Assembly (NCBI GenBank): GCA_027924585.1
Contig: BSBM01000059.1
Span: 1,178,001-1,242,000, forward strand
Source of the DNA: Larix kaempferi
Lineage: Eukaryota > Streptophyta > Pinopsida > Pinales > Pinaceae
Direction of reading: 5' to 3'
DNA length: 64,000 bases
Part shown: positions 34,970 to 47,815 of the stretch, in pieces
Numbering within the stretch: position 1 is the first letter of the stretch
How the letters are laid out: each line of letters begins with the position of its first letter
Position numbers and translations under genes: made by a program
The notes under the pieces: generated by a model
What the model was told of the DNA's origin: nothing
The model's input: only the letters and a program-made list of their open reading frames with translations
Database searches by the model: none

Positions 34970-35300
34970 TCTTTCTCAACAACTAAATTAAGCCCCTCAT
35001 CACAAAAAGGAGTTAGGAATGGGTGATGCAAACATGCAAAATTAACGTTTATGAAGTCTACACAAACTTGAATATTCTTTTTATCCTTCTTACTTTGAAT
35101 AATTACGAGGTTTATCCAACCATATTCATCCATATAAAATATCAAGCCCACAATAAGCATTTGATAAATTTCCTTGCCCCGTAAGTCCAAGCGGCTACGT
35201 TCCTTTTTCACTTTTTTTACTCGTGGATTGATACGGTAGGTGTGATGTTTTACTGGATTCATATCTCGACACAATTTGATTTTAATCTCTTTGAGCTCTT
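34970..35300 (-). pseudogene. Ty3/gypsy reverse transcriptase N-terminal fragment
   Basis: The minus frame open from 35340 reads DMNPVKHHTYRINPRVKKVK, then GLIFYMDEYGWINLVIIQSK, then NIQVCVDFINVNFACLHHPF followed by LTPFCDE. These are the blocks PVK..PYR.NP, GII.P...S.W.SP, I..CVD...LN..C and PFP.PF.DE of Ty3 RTs. The catalytic YxDD half is missing. It could belong to the same minus-strand element as the gag at 39.0-40.4 kb, separated from it by LINE and copia insertions. Confidence 0.7.
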
Positions 35301-35686
35301 GTTTAATGCTCTTTATGTCTGTAAATATTTGTAGAAACAAATCGACGTAAGTGTCATCAATTTACGTGGCATGACCTCCTTTAGTGAACGCCTATTTAGG
35401 AAACTCTTCATTCCCTGGCCCCCTTTAGGGAATTCCTCCTTCAAGAACCTATCATTCCTTGGGATACCCTTATGATCATATTCTCATTCTTTGTCACACT
35501 AGTAAAGGACCATTGTATAGTATATGGACTTACGTGTTTAGTTATTAGGCACTCTCATGCCACATGTTATATCTATGTGCGTGTAAGATACCACCATAGG
35601 CATAACGTTTAACACATTGTTGGTGGTCCCCCAACCCCGAACATTATTGTTGCTAAAGTAGCTAGTCTCCCCGGAAAGCACGTTGG

Positions 35687-36560
35687 TTAGAACATGTGTC
35701 TCCCAGGAAGGTCATCGAGCGACCCCCCCTCTCCCTTTTGTCGGGTGAGCCTATATTGTTTACAAAAGGAATTTAGCCCCCCCACTATCAACACATAGGG
35801 AGTTATATGAAGAATGCATGAGGTCTCTTTGCACTCTTCCTTGGCCTCTTTGCCATGGGCTTGTCGAACAGTCCCACTATGTCGGCCCAATCCTCTTAGT
35901 AAAGTCGTAATCCAACCCATTGCATCATTCCACCAATCTATCCACCCATAATCTCTTTGAGGCCGAGGCAACAAGTTCCAAATCCATAAAAATGCCTGAG
36001 TACAAGCTGGGTGTTTAAGGTGCAAGACATTGAATAGGTATCTAGATCTATAAAATATTGTTTTGGCCAACCCCAAAAATATAAAACACAAGGGGTTGAT
36101 GGTCAGAGAGAGTAGCCTCCCCCAACACTTTCTCTGGTTGCCTGCCTTCACAGTGGAAGAAAAAATATTTTGTTTGTATAACATGACCCTGTTGATTTGT
36201 TTCATGACTCGCTCATTTCTAGCGCTAAAGTTCAACCATGTAAACCACAAATATGAAGAGTATGCTCTCTGATATTTGTTGGGGTCGTAGTGGCCAATTC
36301 TGGCCATAAGGCCATTCGAGGGCATACGCTCCCTATGTGCCATGCGAACTGGATTAACTCAAAATTTGTCACCTTGGAACTCCACATTATTAAAATCTCC
36401 ACACAGAAGCTAGTCTACCTTTGGTAGGAATTTAACTATCCAATTCCAGAACATGGCCCTAGCTTCAACATCATTGGGTGCATATAAGTTAGCAAGGCCC
36501 AGAACCCTGCTGTCAAGATTTATGAGTACTCACACAACTCTGTTGAATGAATCACACCCC
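35687..36560 (-). pseudogene. L1-type LINE endonuclease fragment
   Basis: Reading from about 36510 gives RVLGLANLYAPNDVEARAMF, then LLCGDFNNVEFQGDKF (36361-36420; GDFN is the endonuclease signature). A 219-codon open frame (36343-35687) follows, with SYLWFTWLNFSARNERVMKQ and NRVML, then YLFNVLHLKHPACTQAFLWI and WWNDAMGW, the linker before the RT. A stop replaces the residue before LLCGDF. The RT itself is absent. This LINE lies back to back with another on the plus strand (36940 onward). Confidence 0.65.
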
Positions 36561-36939
36561 TAGTTAATGATGCAAGAAACAAACTTAGATGAGATAAGAG
36601 CGGTCATCTCCCTCACCCATATTCATTCTTAGTATGAAAAATAGTAGCACCAAGCCAAATATAACATAAAGTCGTGGTCAGATTTAAATTGGTCACTTTA
36701 ACTTCTTACAAACACAACACATCTAATTTAAAAAATATTGAGAAAATTCTACGAACCATGGTCTTCCTGATCGGGTCTATGAAACTTTGTTCATTCCATT
36801 ACATGTATCTCATTAAAAATTTTAAACACATACATCCAACTTCTCACCATCCTTATTGGTTAGCACCTAGTAAGAGTTCGGAGTTACAAAATTTATGTTT
36901 CAATATATGGGAAAAAGATCTAAGTTATAAATTGTTATA

Positions 36940-38075
36940 GCCCTTATGAGGACATAAAAACTTACTGGGAGGTTTTCTTCTCTCGAGGCTTAATTAATAA
37001 GAAAAAGGCTATAATTAATGGGGACCTTAACTTTACTCTGAATAGATCATAGGTGTGGGAAGAAAGTGATAGTGTGGAAAAACTGGATTTTTTTTAAGAC
37101 ACAAGATTTAAGAAGTTGGTTATGTGGATGTTGTGCTGATTAAACCCATGCCTACTTGGAATAATAATAGGTCAAGGAAGATAGGGATGTCTAAGAGAAT
37201 AGACATATTTATTATCTCCAAGGCTCTTATATATGAGTCATATAAAATTAGATCTTGGGTGGAAACTGGGGGAAACTTAGACCATGCTCCAATTATTCTT
37301 CAAATAGAGAAATAGGGTCGTAAACTACCCAGTGCCTTCAAGTTAAACCATGTTTGGATGGAAGATAAAGATTTGAAAGATTTGGTTGGAAAATAATGGA
37401 TGCATTATGATAAAAAAATCTAGGGAAACGACAAGTTTTCAGTTTGAAACAATGTTGAAAAGGTTAAAGGGGTAAGTGGAAGACTGAGCATAAAAAAAGA
37501 AAAATAACATGGATAGGAATCTTAAAGTATAGAAGGATATTTATATGATATATGGGTAGAATGAAGAAGGGATCTTCGGTGAAGAGGATAAATGAAAGTG
37601 AAAAGACCTAGAAATGAAAAAGAGGAAGAATCCAGAATGTACAAAGGCAGAGTGGAGAATGAAAAGTAGCGTTGTGTGATTAGACAAGGGGGATGAAAAC
37701 ACTAAGTTCTTTCATAACATTGAAATCATAGGAAGAGAGTTAATACTACATGGTAAATTAAAAAAATGTATAAGGTCAATCAGTGTCCAAATTAAAATAG
37801 ATTGCAAGACTTGGCGTCTCTTATTTTCACTCCATTTGTAAAGAGCCGTACGGGGCCAATATAGTTTACATCCCTCTTTCCCAGCATTGTATCTACTAAA
37901 GATAACCAAATGCTGATGGAATTGATTTTATAGGATGAATGACAAAAAAAATTAGCCTCTTTAAAAAAGGATAAGACTCTGGGCCCAGACGGTTTCACTG
38001 TTGAGTTCTTATTTAGGTTTTATTCCCTGGTGGAGGATGATTTGATCAGATTCATACAAGCGGTGATGCCTAAGG
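36940..38075 (+). pseudogene. Second LINE fragment: endonuclease C-terminus to RT start
   Basis: Plus-strand reading gives YWEVFFSRGL, INGDLNFTLNRS, then MPTWNNNRSRKIGMSKRIDI and SWVETGGNLDHAPIILQIE, the last blocks of a LINE endonuclease (GDxN, TWxN, RID, SDH-like LDH). Further on, LDKGDENTKFFHN and KDKTLGPDGFTVEFLFRFYS mark the start of the LINE reverse transcriptase. Many stops and shifts occur. It breaks off near 38075 where a copia fragment begins on the other strand. Confidence 0.65.
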
Positions 38076-38084
38076 TTTAGTGAA

Positions 38085-38430
38085 GATGTTGACAACCTAC
38101 TCTTTAGTAGAGAAATACTCTAAGCTGAGAATACCATATTGGATGAGCTTCCAAATGAAGTGCATGTGGACTTCAATATGTCTTATTTGCTAATGATTCA
38201 CTGGGTTATAAGAAATGTGTAAGGCACTTAAACACCTGAGGATCCCATTCATGCAACTCAGCCTCATGTAATCCAAAATATTCAAACCACTTTTTCCACC
38301 AGTTCCAATCTTATACTTATAAATCCCATGAATCATCATACAAATTTCTCCTTCTAAAGAATAGGTCCCAGTAACAGAACCATTCTTTTTCATTTTATCG
38401 AGACCAGGGTTCTTGTAGGTTACCAACAAA
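38085..38430 (-). pseudogene. Ty1/copia C-terminal (RNase H end) fragment
   Basis: Minus reading ends LSALHISYNPVNH, stop, QIRHIEVHMHFIWKLIQYGI, then LSLEYFSTKE, stop, VVNIFTKP. This is the invariant copia ending (R.KHIE...HF.R......L.Y..T..Q.ADI.TK). The upstream part (38429-38250) is too diverged to assign firmly to RNase H. Two in-frame stops are present, and no other copia domain is nearby. Confidence 0.65.
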
Positions 38431-38519
38431 AGTTTCCACTGTAGTATAGATGGGATGGCATTTTAAATCTTTCTGAAGGGAAGAAGATCTCACCCAGAGT
38501 GTAGATTATAATTTTTAAT

Positions 38520-39010
38520 GTATAAGGAGACGCAACAAGATGACTGTGATTTTATATCCATTGCTGATCTATTAATCCATACATTATACTTGCGGAAACA
38601 TAAATTAATAGAATATACCAATGGGAAAACTCATATTCATAACCAAAGTAAATACACTACAGACCTGCTAAACACTAGCCATAGACACATGCACACAAAT
38701 TTAAAGTAGGGCCCAATATTTATTCATTCATAAATAGATCATACAATTAAATTGTGTAGCAAGTATCAAAGCATTATTTTCTTAGCAAGGATCAACAATA
38801 ACCCAAAACAACTAATAAGTATAAACAACCAACAACTAGTAACCAACTCTTTCCCCTTAGCTTGACAGAGCTTTGGTACATCCATCGCTATATAAAGTTG
38901 GCCATGTAAAATAAAATGACAAAATAAGATAAAGATGGTTGTGTTGATCTAGCATCCAGGTAAACTCATTAATGATATTCCATTATTCTTAGCCGTTTGT
39001 ATCCAACCTG
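38520..39010. other. No gene recognised
   Basis: AT-rich stretch between the copia fragment and the gag pseudogene. Short frames only. Confidence 0.4.
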
Positions 39011-40400
39011 CACCGTGTCGCTTTATTATTCTTGTGTATCCTCTGCACTGATCTTCATGCTTATTTATTGTACAATCCTATCCATCGCCTTTCTCAACTC
39101 CCAAAATGAAAGGGACAACATGGTTACCAGGGGATTCTCTTTCTTTACAATAGTTCGAGCTTGATTGGACTACTGTGTCTCTTGGGGATTTTATCTGAGG
39201 TTTCTTTAAATTAGCACCCTTGAATGATACTTCTTTCTTTGAATGTCCGAGTGCTCATTCTGCATCTCTCCCTACATTTCCATTCGCTTTCAAAGCATTA
39301 TTTATTTCAAAAGGGGAGTAGGCCTTGGTTGTAGATCATACTTTCTTCTTACCTTAGCCATGATGTTATAAGACACCATCTTGAGCTGGACAAGAGTTAG
39401 GTGAAAAGGTTGATAATCATTAATAAAAATGCCTTTATCTAATACTTCCCCTTCCTAGCCTGGAGACTCGTCAACCACAACAATGTAGGTAGGGAAATAA
39501 TCAACTATAAGATTATCCTTGAGATGGAACACCATATTTATATCCATGGGCTAATTAGCTAGGCCTTAAACACCTGGTTCATTGTAATATTAATAATAGG
39601 GAGGATAGGGAAAAATCATAGTGACTTGGCTTTTATAGATTTATGGGGAATCATTTTCATATGTCCTATTTTATCTTTGAAGGCCACTGGGAGGTTTTTT
39701 GAATGGGGGTTTATTAAAGATAGGATTATTTGGGGCTCTAAGAGTAGGTCCTAAGGGGGAATGGGAAAAATATACCTGTTTTAATTTGGTTAGGTCATTA
39801 GCCATAGATTTTAGTTTGGTAAATTCTTTCATAGATAAGTTTTCTTAAACAACAGATGAAGACTCAAGCTCTTTTCCTTTCTTCCTATCAGGGATATCTC
39901 TCCCTTTAGGGGGGTCTTTCCTAGTTTTGAGTTGTATCCTAGAGGCTCTCATGTTGCTTTATAGACCTTTAGCATCAATGAACATAGTGCCCAAGTTAGT
40001 TTACTTTATCTCCTTTAGATGTAGATCAAGATCTGTTTCGAAAGTAGATGCATAGGCTACCATGGATACAGGCTTTGAAGGCTTCATTTTAGGAATACGA
40101 TGATACAACTTACAAAATCTATATATCTATAGTCATTCTTAATACCCCATTTATTCAAAAACGTTTCATGGAATTGGCCCCAATATCTTATGGAACCATT
40201 AGATAAGTTTATAAACCATTTCCTAGCCTCTCCTTACAGGGAATGAACAAGCATTTTGGAAAAAACATCATCATCTCCCCTATATTAGAGCATGCTTGGG
40301 CTTCCTCACCTTTCTAGTGTCAGGTGAGAAATAAATTTCCTCATGTTTGGAATATTTATATGAAATAACCTGGCCTTATACAAAGTACCTGGTAATTTTT
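39010..40400 (-). pseudogene. Ty3/gypsy gag pseudogene
   Basis: On the minus strand 40260-40141 reads SKMLVHSL, stop, GEARKWFINLSNGSIRYWGQ and FHETFLNKWGI, the retrotransposon gag core (G.A..WF..L...SI..W..F...F...W). Downstream come MRASRIQLKTRKDPPKGRDI, MKEFTKLKSMANDLTKLK and, near 39430-39330, YQPFHLTLVQLKMVSYNI. Roughly one stop every 30-40 codons shows old age. There is no zinc knuckle that I can see. The downstream pol of this element may be the RT fragment at 34.97-35.3 kb. Confidence 0.6.
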
Positions 40401-40409
40401 ATAGTGCGA

Positions 40410-42280
40410 ATTGTCCTTGTCTTCCGAAGGACAAGCAATAAATCCCTCTCCTTTTAGTCGAGCCTACTTGCGCACCCTTTAAGTGGTAAATTTGCTAGTG
40501 GAAAGGTGTCATATGAGGATGATAATTGGATAGTTAGAAGGAGTCCTCACCCTCCTATCCCTTTTTTTTTTTAAGTGGTAATTGTTAGAGTGCAAAGGTG
40601 GCCTTGTAAAACCCTTCCCAACCCAAGATCCATGTCTCTCTCGAACCGTGCTGGTTCAATTCTACCAAGGCCTGCCCCCCACCTCAAATAAAGTGTTGCT
40701 CTGTCGAGTCCTATATGTTCCTGCAGCTTTGATTGAGTCCTACCCACCCCACCCATATATAGTTCAAATTGGTAGTATCAAGTCCATGTATTTAAATAGA
40801 CACTCATTCTCTTCTACAACAGATCTCTATAACATAGGTAATCGGTAATAATTGTTTATATCATGTAATAAAATATCTCATGTTGATGAGTAATAAGCGA
40901 GTGACACAACTCCTTAAAGTAAATCCTTTGATTGTATGAAGCATCTCTTCACTCTCCATATCAGAGACATTCATTACTTTGGAATTATAGCACTGAGGCG
41001 AAACATATAAAGTTGAAGTACCATAATCATCAATTAGTGGCACTGAATTACTGGCATCATTGGCTAAGTAAATCTAATCAATATAACTAAAAGCATGCCT
41101 CTATTAGTACTGAAACAAAGTAAATAGCATAAACTGACCTGCGGCTAGGGATCGACTGGATAAACTGCTTCTTCATCTCCTGCCTCGCTACCTTTGTCTT
41201 CACTATGGATTTGCTCCGAACTCTTCCTTCCTTACCTTATAAAATCGTGAAAGACTGCGTCAAAACTCGAACCCTGTCCTGAACTATTTATTCCAACCCA
41301 TAACAATTGGGATATTTACTTAAAGAGACACTACCTTCATTTAATGGTGGGGGTTGAAAATTTTCCAGTGGGGCCACTTTGAAAGCTTCCTTTTTCCAGG
41401 TCCTACCATTGTCACCAAGTTGTCTTTTCCATGGTTGGAAACGTCTTTTCAGCCGGGGGGATGGCTTACACCGGCCATGTCATATAGAAAGTGACATGGG
41501 TTATGTTGATTGGGCATTGTAACTTCATATATTGCCGCCAATATTTTACACCATGTCGTAACTATGAGCAAGTAATCATTAGGATCTTGCAAAATAAGGG
41601 ATGCTCTTACTACTCAATTGTACCGCGCATTCTCTTGGTTTTTCTTAAATTGGCTATTATTTTTCCCTCCCCGACTTCTTTGTTTGAACTATTTTACATT
41701 GCCACTGAACAACAAACCTTTGGGTTACTCAGCTGCACTCTATATTCTTCTTCTATGGATTCGTAGCAATGGGGGGCAGTGCTTCCCATCATGAACTAGT
41801 GGGTATATATCCTCCAGATTAATATGAGGCCATGCAGATGTTTTGAGAGGTTGGTTGGTTGAATTTTTAAGCTTCAGGGATTCAATGACAGGGTGGATTT
41901 GGAGTTTGCGAGGTCCTTTTGGAATTCCTCGGCTTTGGTAAGGGGGTTATGCATCCCTGTTTCATGAGTAATTATTGCGAGGGTGACCAGGCTACCTATG
42001 GATGGCAAGATATGGTTCGAGTGGTGAACCATGGTAAATAATGCATGACTGGAAAACAATGCAAGACTTAATTTTATGACTTCTAATGAAACTGTTGTTG
42101 ACAAAGGGAAAGGATTGAGGAGGATTTCCCTGAGCCCGCCTTGGTCAGAGGTTTCTTTCTACATTAAGTAGTACCTTACCTGCGAAGGAAGACACAACTG
42201 ACTCTACAATGATAATTTTGAAGTTGCTCTCTCATATTCAGCATAACCACCTCATTTGCTTACCCTTATTTCTGTTAAAA
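40410..42280. other. No gene recognised
   Basis: Short frames on both strands, the longest 91 codons, without recognisable motifs. A minus frame at 41043-40861 continues above its first Met (ANDASNSVPLIDDYGTS) and could be a remnant exon of unknown type. Confidence 0.35.
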
Positions 42281-42289
42281 ACCCTAAAA

Positions 42290-43700
42290 TTGATGGCCAA
42301 GATAGAGAGGAAAAGATGTCACCCCCAAAAATGTGTCATTCCATGTATTAATAAAACTGTTGGTCGAAGATGCCTTTTCCTTGGAAGGGCGGACATGGGT
42401 TCCGTTTATTGTTGGGCATGGGGTGGGTATTATTGCATAGGAAACAAAAAGATATAGGCAGAGGTAGTATAACCTATAAATTGAGAGGATGAGGTTTTCG
42501 ACACCTCTGTTAAAGAAGTAACACCCTTTTTAACTCGTAAACAAAGTACAGAGGATGTGGTTGCTATCCAAGATGGTGTCAAGTGCAGACGAACACAGGG
42601 TCTGGCCGCTGTAGAAGTTGTTGCTGTAAAAACCAAACTTAAAGCACGAGCCTCTAGCCAAATAGAGAAAGACAATATCATGGCTAAGCTTAATATGGAT
42701 ACCTTTATTCAAGCTATTGAAGAACATCTCGAGCAGGAATGATAATAATGTTAAGTGGAAACAAATTACCCACCTTATACTGCACATGAAGGTGGAGTTG
42801 AAGATATGGAAGCAAGATTCAAAACTGCTGCTACGATACCTATGGAAGTGACTCCAAAGAATACTATCCCTGAAGGTTTTACAAAGGTTACACAAGCTAA
42901 AGTAAAATTACAAGTGGAGAATGTGCCATAATAAAGGGGGAATACCCCAAACAAGGAAATACCTGGGAATGAAACTGAGAAAGTAGGGATACCCAAGAGG
43001 CATAACCTTTTTTAGTCCTTCAACTAAAGGCCGTAATAATTAAATGTAGAAATGTTGCCGAATCATTTGGCCAAGGCATCATTTTGTTGTAAGCGCATAA
43101 CTAGATTATACACAGAATTTTTGAATAGTAGGTTTCATTTTATGACTAGAAAAGATAACAATGGGATTTTCTATTAAAAGAATGGCATAGGATGCAAAAA
43201 TATCTGCAAGATGCTCAGGAGATGAAAGTTGAAGTAAATAAGTTTAAATTGGACAAGGAAAGGATGTGCCATTTATCTGGCCTTTTAAGATCCGACTTGT
43301 AGGGCACCTTCCTCTATTTTATGCTCTTCTTATTAAAAAAACAATGGTTATCCTACCAGATCCGTACCTTGGTCGAAGGTAAGTCTTGTAATATCTTAAC
43401 ACATGATGAATTTTGCCAAGTGTACTCTTATTGTAATGAAGAAGATAGAAATTGATTGTCTTTGTTGTATCAACATAAGTTCTTGTCGAGTAGTCAGAAA
43501 AAATGGAATCCTAACCCTTATGGGGGATGTTAAACTAAGAGCATTTATGCTACTCCTAGATGTGGATCCATACTCTCTCCATGGCATTGGGAAAGCTTAT
43601 TCTGGACACAAATGATTGATGGAACTAGTAAGAAAGCTTCTCTTGGGCATTTATATACGACTGGGAAACAAACCATTTCACATGTAGTTTACTCTAGTGA
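42290..43700 (+). pseudogene. Unknown decayed coding region with charged helical segments
   Basis: One frame (position mod 3 = 2) is readable from about 42290 to 43000 with clusters of stops near 42457-42483 and 42740. It gives DEVFDTSVKEVTPFLTRKQS, KLNMDTFIQAIEEHLEQE and TIPEGFTKVTQAKVKLQVEN. Another frame is readable at 43190-43560: MQKYLQDAQEMKVEVNKFKL, THDEFCQVYSYCNEEDRN, then LSLLYQHKFLSSSQKKWNPN. The charged amphipathic composition resembles the coiled-coil ORFs elsewhere in the window, but I see no homology and name no family. Confidence 0.3.
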
Positions 43701-43709
43701 CATCAATAG

Positions 43710-44985
43710 GTGTGTCGAGCATCTCCCATTCTATGCCTATAATATAATAGTGGTGATGACCTTTCCATAGATAGTTATGCTCGTTCACCCGAATACGAAT
43801 GCTCTTACTTATTCATAATTGTTCAAGCAATTATTCTAATTTATTAGTTCCCGCAACCTCTACTTTTGAAACAAGTTAAAAAGGGTTTGTACTATTAAGA
43901 AGAATAAGACAAGGAAATAAGTAGACGATCCCACCAATGATCAAGATGTTTATGATTTGTTCTCACTAACGCATTTGGTTAGAGTACTGATTGGGCCAAC
44001 TAGAAATGCCTTGGGTCTACCAATTCTACATGCCCAGGTATCCATGTCCATGTGCATGCTTCGGGTAAGGGGCACACATCAATCCTATCGCAGGGCATAA
44101 CCTCTAGTTGCTGCAAGATAATTAAGGGATAAAAGTGGTGATCCTGTAAGTCCAAGAGCCTATCCACCACACTATGGTTGATGAGTTTGATGCCTAACCC
44201 TTGTATTGTTCTATGATTCGAGTGACCCATTTCCTTAGTGCTCTGTGTTCCTATCCCTCACCTTATTGACTTGATCCATGATGTAATGTTCCTATTTTGA
44301 CCCCTGGAATATGTGTAAATGATGTAAATATGCTAGTATGGATTCCTACTGTGAATCTCAAGGCCAAGGCCTTACTAGTGAATGGCTAGGCATGTATAAA
44401 GTAAATATATACATATGGACCATATGGCAGGCTTACCATGGTAAACTGAAAACTATGTAAATATTTTGCATGAATTATAATGTAAATGATCCGAGCTGGT
44501 TTCCAAAGAGCATAAGAGGGGCTATGATTCCATGAGAGGGAAGAGGAAAGGGAGTCTATTGGGAAGTAATCCTATGATGACAATTGTAAACCTTAGATCT
44601 CATCCCATATAAGCCATGTGTCTTTAATGAAATCAACCACCTTGTTTGACTTATCAACCAATCATTGAATGCATTTAAGAGGTAGAAGGGGAATGTGTCC
44701 TTATGTAGTTATGAAGCATGGTTGAGTGCAGTCTTAGGGATTTACCCTGGCAGAAGTTGTTAACCCCAATATCGCCAGTCTTTCATTTTACCATGTGCAT
44801 GGATACTTAGGCGCATTCTATCCTGGAGATTATTAGTCGGACATCATTTGTATTCCTCTCCTTCATTCAAAACACACAACCTTGCCATCGTGTGCCCTCA
44901 CGCACTGGAAGGGGCTTGTGTAGTCCAAGAGGAAGCAATTGGAATCTGGAAAGATAAGAGTATTTGGGAAGGGATTTTTTATGAA
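43710..44985. other. No gene recognised
   Basis: Short frames only; the region leads into the truncated integrase at about 44990. Confidence 0.4.
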
Positions 44986-45067
44986 GGAAATTATAAATAT
45001 TTATATGAGTAGATAGTTTGGGTAAGCTAGTAACCTGCAACCATGGGTAGCTTTACTCTCAGGATGC

Positions 45068-46115
45068 TTGATAAGCCAAGAATGGAACTTGCAATCCATT
45101 CCCAGTAAGCATGCAGCTGAGTGGACTTTCTCTGCACACACTGAGAGCACAGGCGGAAAGGATATATCTAAGGGATTGTTACAAGTAGTAGAGTTATTTT
45201 TCAGGAAGGCATTAAGATTGCACGGGTTACCTAATACCATTATTAGTGATAGGGACAACAAGTTCATACTTTTGGCAAGAGCTCTTCAGGTTGTTTGGGA
45301 CCGAATTGGCTACTAGTACTAGTTACCACCCTTAGACTGATGCTCGACAGAGATAGTAAACAAATGGCTAGAGGTATATTTGAGAAATTATGTGGCAGGT
45401 CAGCAAAGGACTTGGATCAAATGGCTGCATCTAGGGGAAGATTGTTACAATGCTATGTACCACATTGCCATCAGTATGACTCCTTTCAGAGCACTATATG
45501 GCTATGATGTTCTAACTTTGCAGATTTGGTATTCAGAGACAACATAGCATCCAAAGACAAGGATTGGATTAAGGACATGCAGGACATTCTTAAGGTTATC
45601 AAAGTTAACTTGCAAAAAACTAAGAAACAAAAAATATTGTATGTAGATAGGCACAGGGTTGAACATAGCTTCAAAATGGGTGATTTGGTGTATTTGAGAT
45701 TACAACCTTACAAACAATCTTCCCTCGAGAAGAAATGAGCATAAAATTTGAAGCCTCGCTTCTATGGGCCTTACATGATTACTAGGAGAGTGGGAGAAGT
45801 GGCTTATGAGCTTGAGTTGCGTGAGGGGAGAAAAATTCATAATGTATGCCATGTAACTTTCCTAAAGAAGGCCATGTGTCAGCAAATCACCACATCATCT
45901 GAGCTACCTCCACTTGAAGAGGAGGGGAAACTGGTATTGATTCCAGAGAGAGATCTTACAGGTTTGCGAAAGGAATTAAAGCAATAGGGTCATTCGGGAG
46001 TACCTTGTCAGATGGAAGTAATTCCCATTGAAGATGCCACATGGGAAGGGGATTAGGTACTTCGGCATCCTAGCTTACAATTGCTTGAAGACAAGCAATT
46101 TCGAGCGAGGAGGAC
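45068..46115 (+). pseudogene. Ty3/gypsy chromovirus integrase C-terminal half with chromodomain-like end
   Basis: Reading with frameshifts gives GGKDISKGLLQ, LRLHGLPNTIISDRDNKFIL (second catalytic Asp in SDRD), then TEIVNKWLEVYLRNYVAGQQ (catalytic Glu in TEIVN) and ISMTPFRALYGYD. The capping segment follows: KPRFYGPYMITRRVGEVAYE and KIHNVCHVTFLKKA. The end, PIEDATWEGD then VLRHPSLQLLEDKQF, is a chromodomain-type tail as in plant chromoviruses. The N-terminal zinc finger and first Asp are missing, so the left end is truncated near 45060. Frame changes fall at about 45300, 45500 and 45740; stops near 45987 and 46056. It abuts the LTR at 46116. Confidence 0.8.
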
Positions 46116-47684
46116 TGTAACGTCCTCTTCTTCTTAAGCACTAGAGATCAACCCGCTAACCTGCTCAATTCCCGTAGGTTCGAGCGGGTAATGAAAAAAG
46201 GGAATTGATTACTGTCACCTTGGTTTAAAAGTATGTTATTAACGGTGATATTAAGTCATTAGTTGGAAAATGGGTCACTAAAGCATTATGAAGAGACATG
46301 CGTGATATGCATAATTATAAAGTGACATGCGTGATTAAAGTTGCATGAGACATGATGCATAATTAAGTTGCATGCTACATGCAAAAGTCAAGCGAGTAAT
46401 AAAAGGAGAAAAAAGGAGATTGCTCGGTATCCATTGTTATTATTCACTTTTGATATTTGGAATTGAGATCTCAATGATCTTCTTTGGTGTTGAGGGCCAA
46501 TTGCCTTGACCAATATTGGGTTCGATGGCGAAATCAATCCATCCTAGCCAATTTTGGGGTTATTTGGATCTATCATCTATCACTGTGTGCTTAATTGAGG
46601 AGGAGTTCATGGACTTTAGGGCAAAGGATGAATTACTTCACAACTAGTGAATCATCATCATTGTGGTTTGATCAATGACAAATTTTCCTTGCTAAGATGG
46701 GTGCATATCTCTTGGAGGACTGAGTATAAGAGGGTGTATCCATGGGAAATATTATTTCTTGGTTGAAGAAGGGCACATTCATCAATTGTTGTAGCTACAA
46801 TAACCTTCTTAACATCTGAAGGGTTTATATTGAAATCGCAAACTAGATCTGATATTTGTAGGTAGTCATCTCATATCTAGGAGGGAGCATTAAACTAGGG
46901 CATGATCCTTCATAAGGAAGGGCTCATTGACTGGGGGCTTCATCATCTACAGAGGAAATGCGCACCAACCCATTGGGAAAGCATTGATTTCTCTTATATG
47001 CTGCGTGAAGTCATACTGAAATAGTGGGCGTTTAGGGGAACTCATATTCTAGTCCAGAAGGAGGGCATATCATTGCTAAGGAGAGGGATCACAACTTTAT
47101 GCATGGGAAGGTTTGAAGCAAAAAGAAGCATGCTCACATTCCAAAGACTGCATTCTTCAATGGTTGGGCGTGATCTATCCATCTTGGCATGAATCCTTCT
47201 AGTTGGGTGAATTCCTCATGCAAACATGCTCCCATCACAATATATACACAATGTTGGTTATATATTGTAGTTGTTACAGTAGTCAACAGTCCACCTTCAT
47301 TACTATTTAAGCTGTTACAACCATGAATAGTCCACCTTCATCACTGTTTCAGATTTCAAGGGTCAATACAACTGTGGAAACCATCTTCTATTCCTTCATA
47401 GCACCGTGCAAGGTTAGATCTGTCCCATCTTTGAGATCTGATTATTGTTGGTCAATTCGAATGTTATTTCATTTCTAGAATTGAATGACAATCTTATCAA
47501 AGTTCTTGGGGTGTTCACAAGTATGTTATTACTGGATTTTATGGTGTTGCATTATATATAAATTGCATGCAACTAATCCGGTGACAAACAAACATTGCAT
47601 GAACATTTTAAAAACCCAACTAGCCACATAAACTAGAAACTATAAACACATGCAAAGGTAGTTTTCATTACTTGGCACATTACA
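46116..47684 (+). mobile_element. Long terminal repeat, 1.57 kb, TGTAA...TTACA
   Basis: It begins TGTAACGTCC directly after the integrase/chromodomain end and finishes TTACA one base before a primer-binding site, so both edges are set by what lies beside them. The ends form a perfect 5-bp inverted repeat. The interior is non-coding. It serves at once as the 3' LTR of the upstream pol and the 5' LTR of the downstream gag start. Confidence 0.75.
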
Positions 47685-47685
47685 G

Positions 47686-47697
47686 TGGTATCAGAGC
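47686..47697 (+). promoter_or_regulatory. Primer-binding site, initiator methionine tRNA type
   Basis: TGGTATCAGAGC, one base after the LTR end, is the standard plant LTR-retrotransposon site complementary to the 3' end of the initiator tRNA-Met, where minus-strand DNA synthesis is primed. Confidence 0.85.
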
Positions 47698-47815
47698 ATG
47701 TTCCTTGCGAGCTGTGGGGATTGGCAAGAGCATGCAATTTTAAATAGTTAGATGCACACAAAGAATTTGCAGAATATCACTTACGGAAGATAGAGATACA
47801 AAAATAGAGGTAGGA

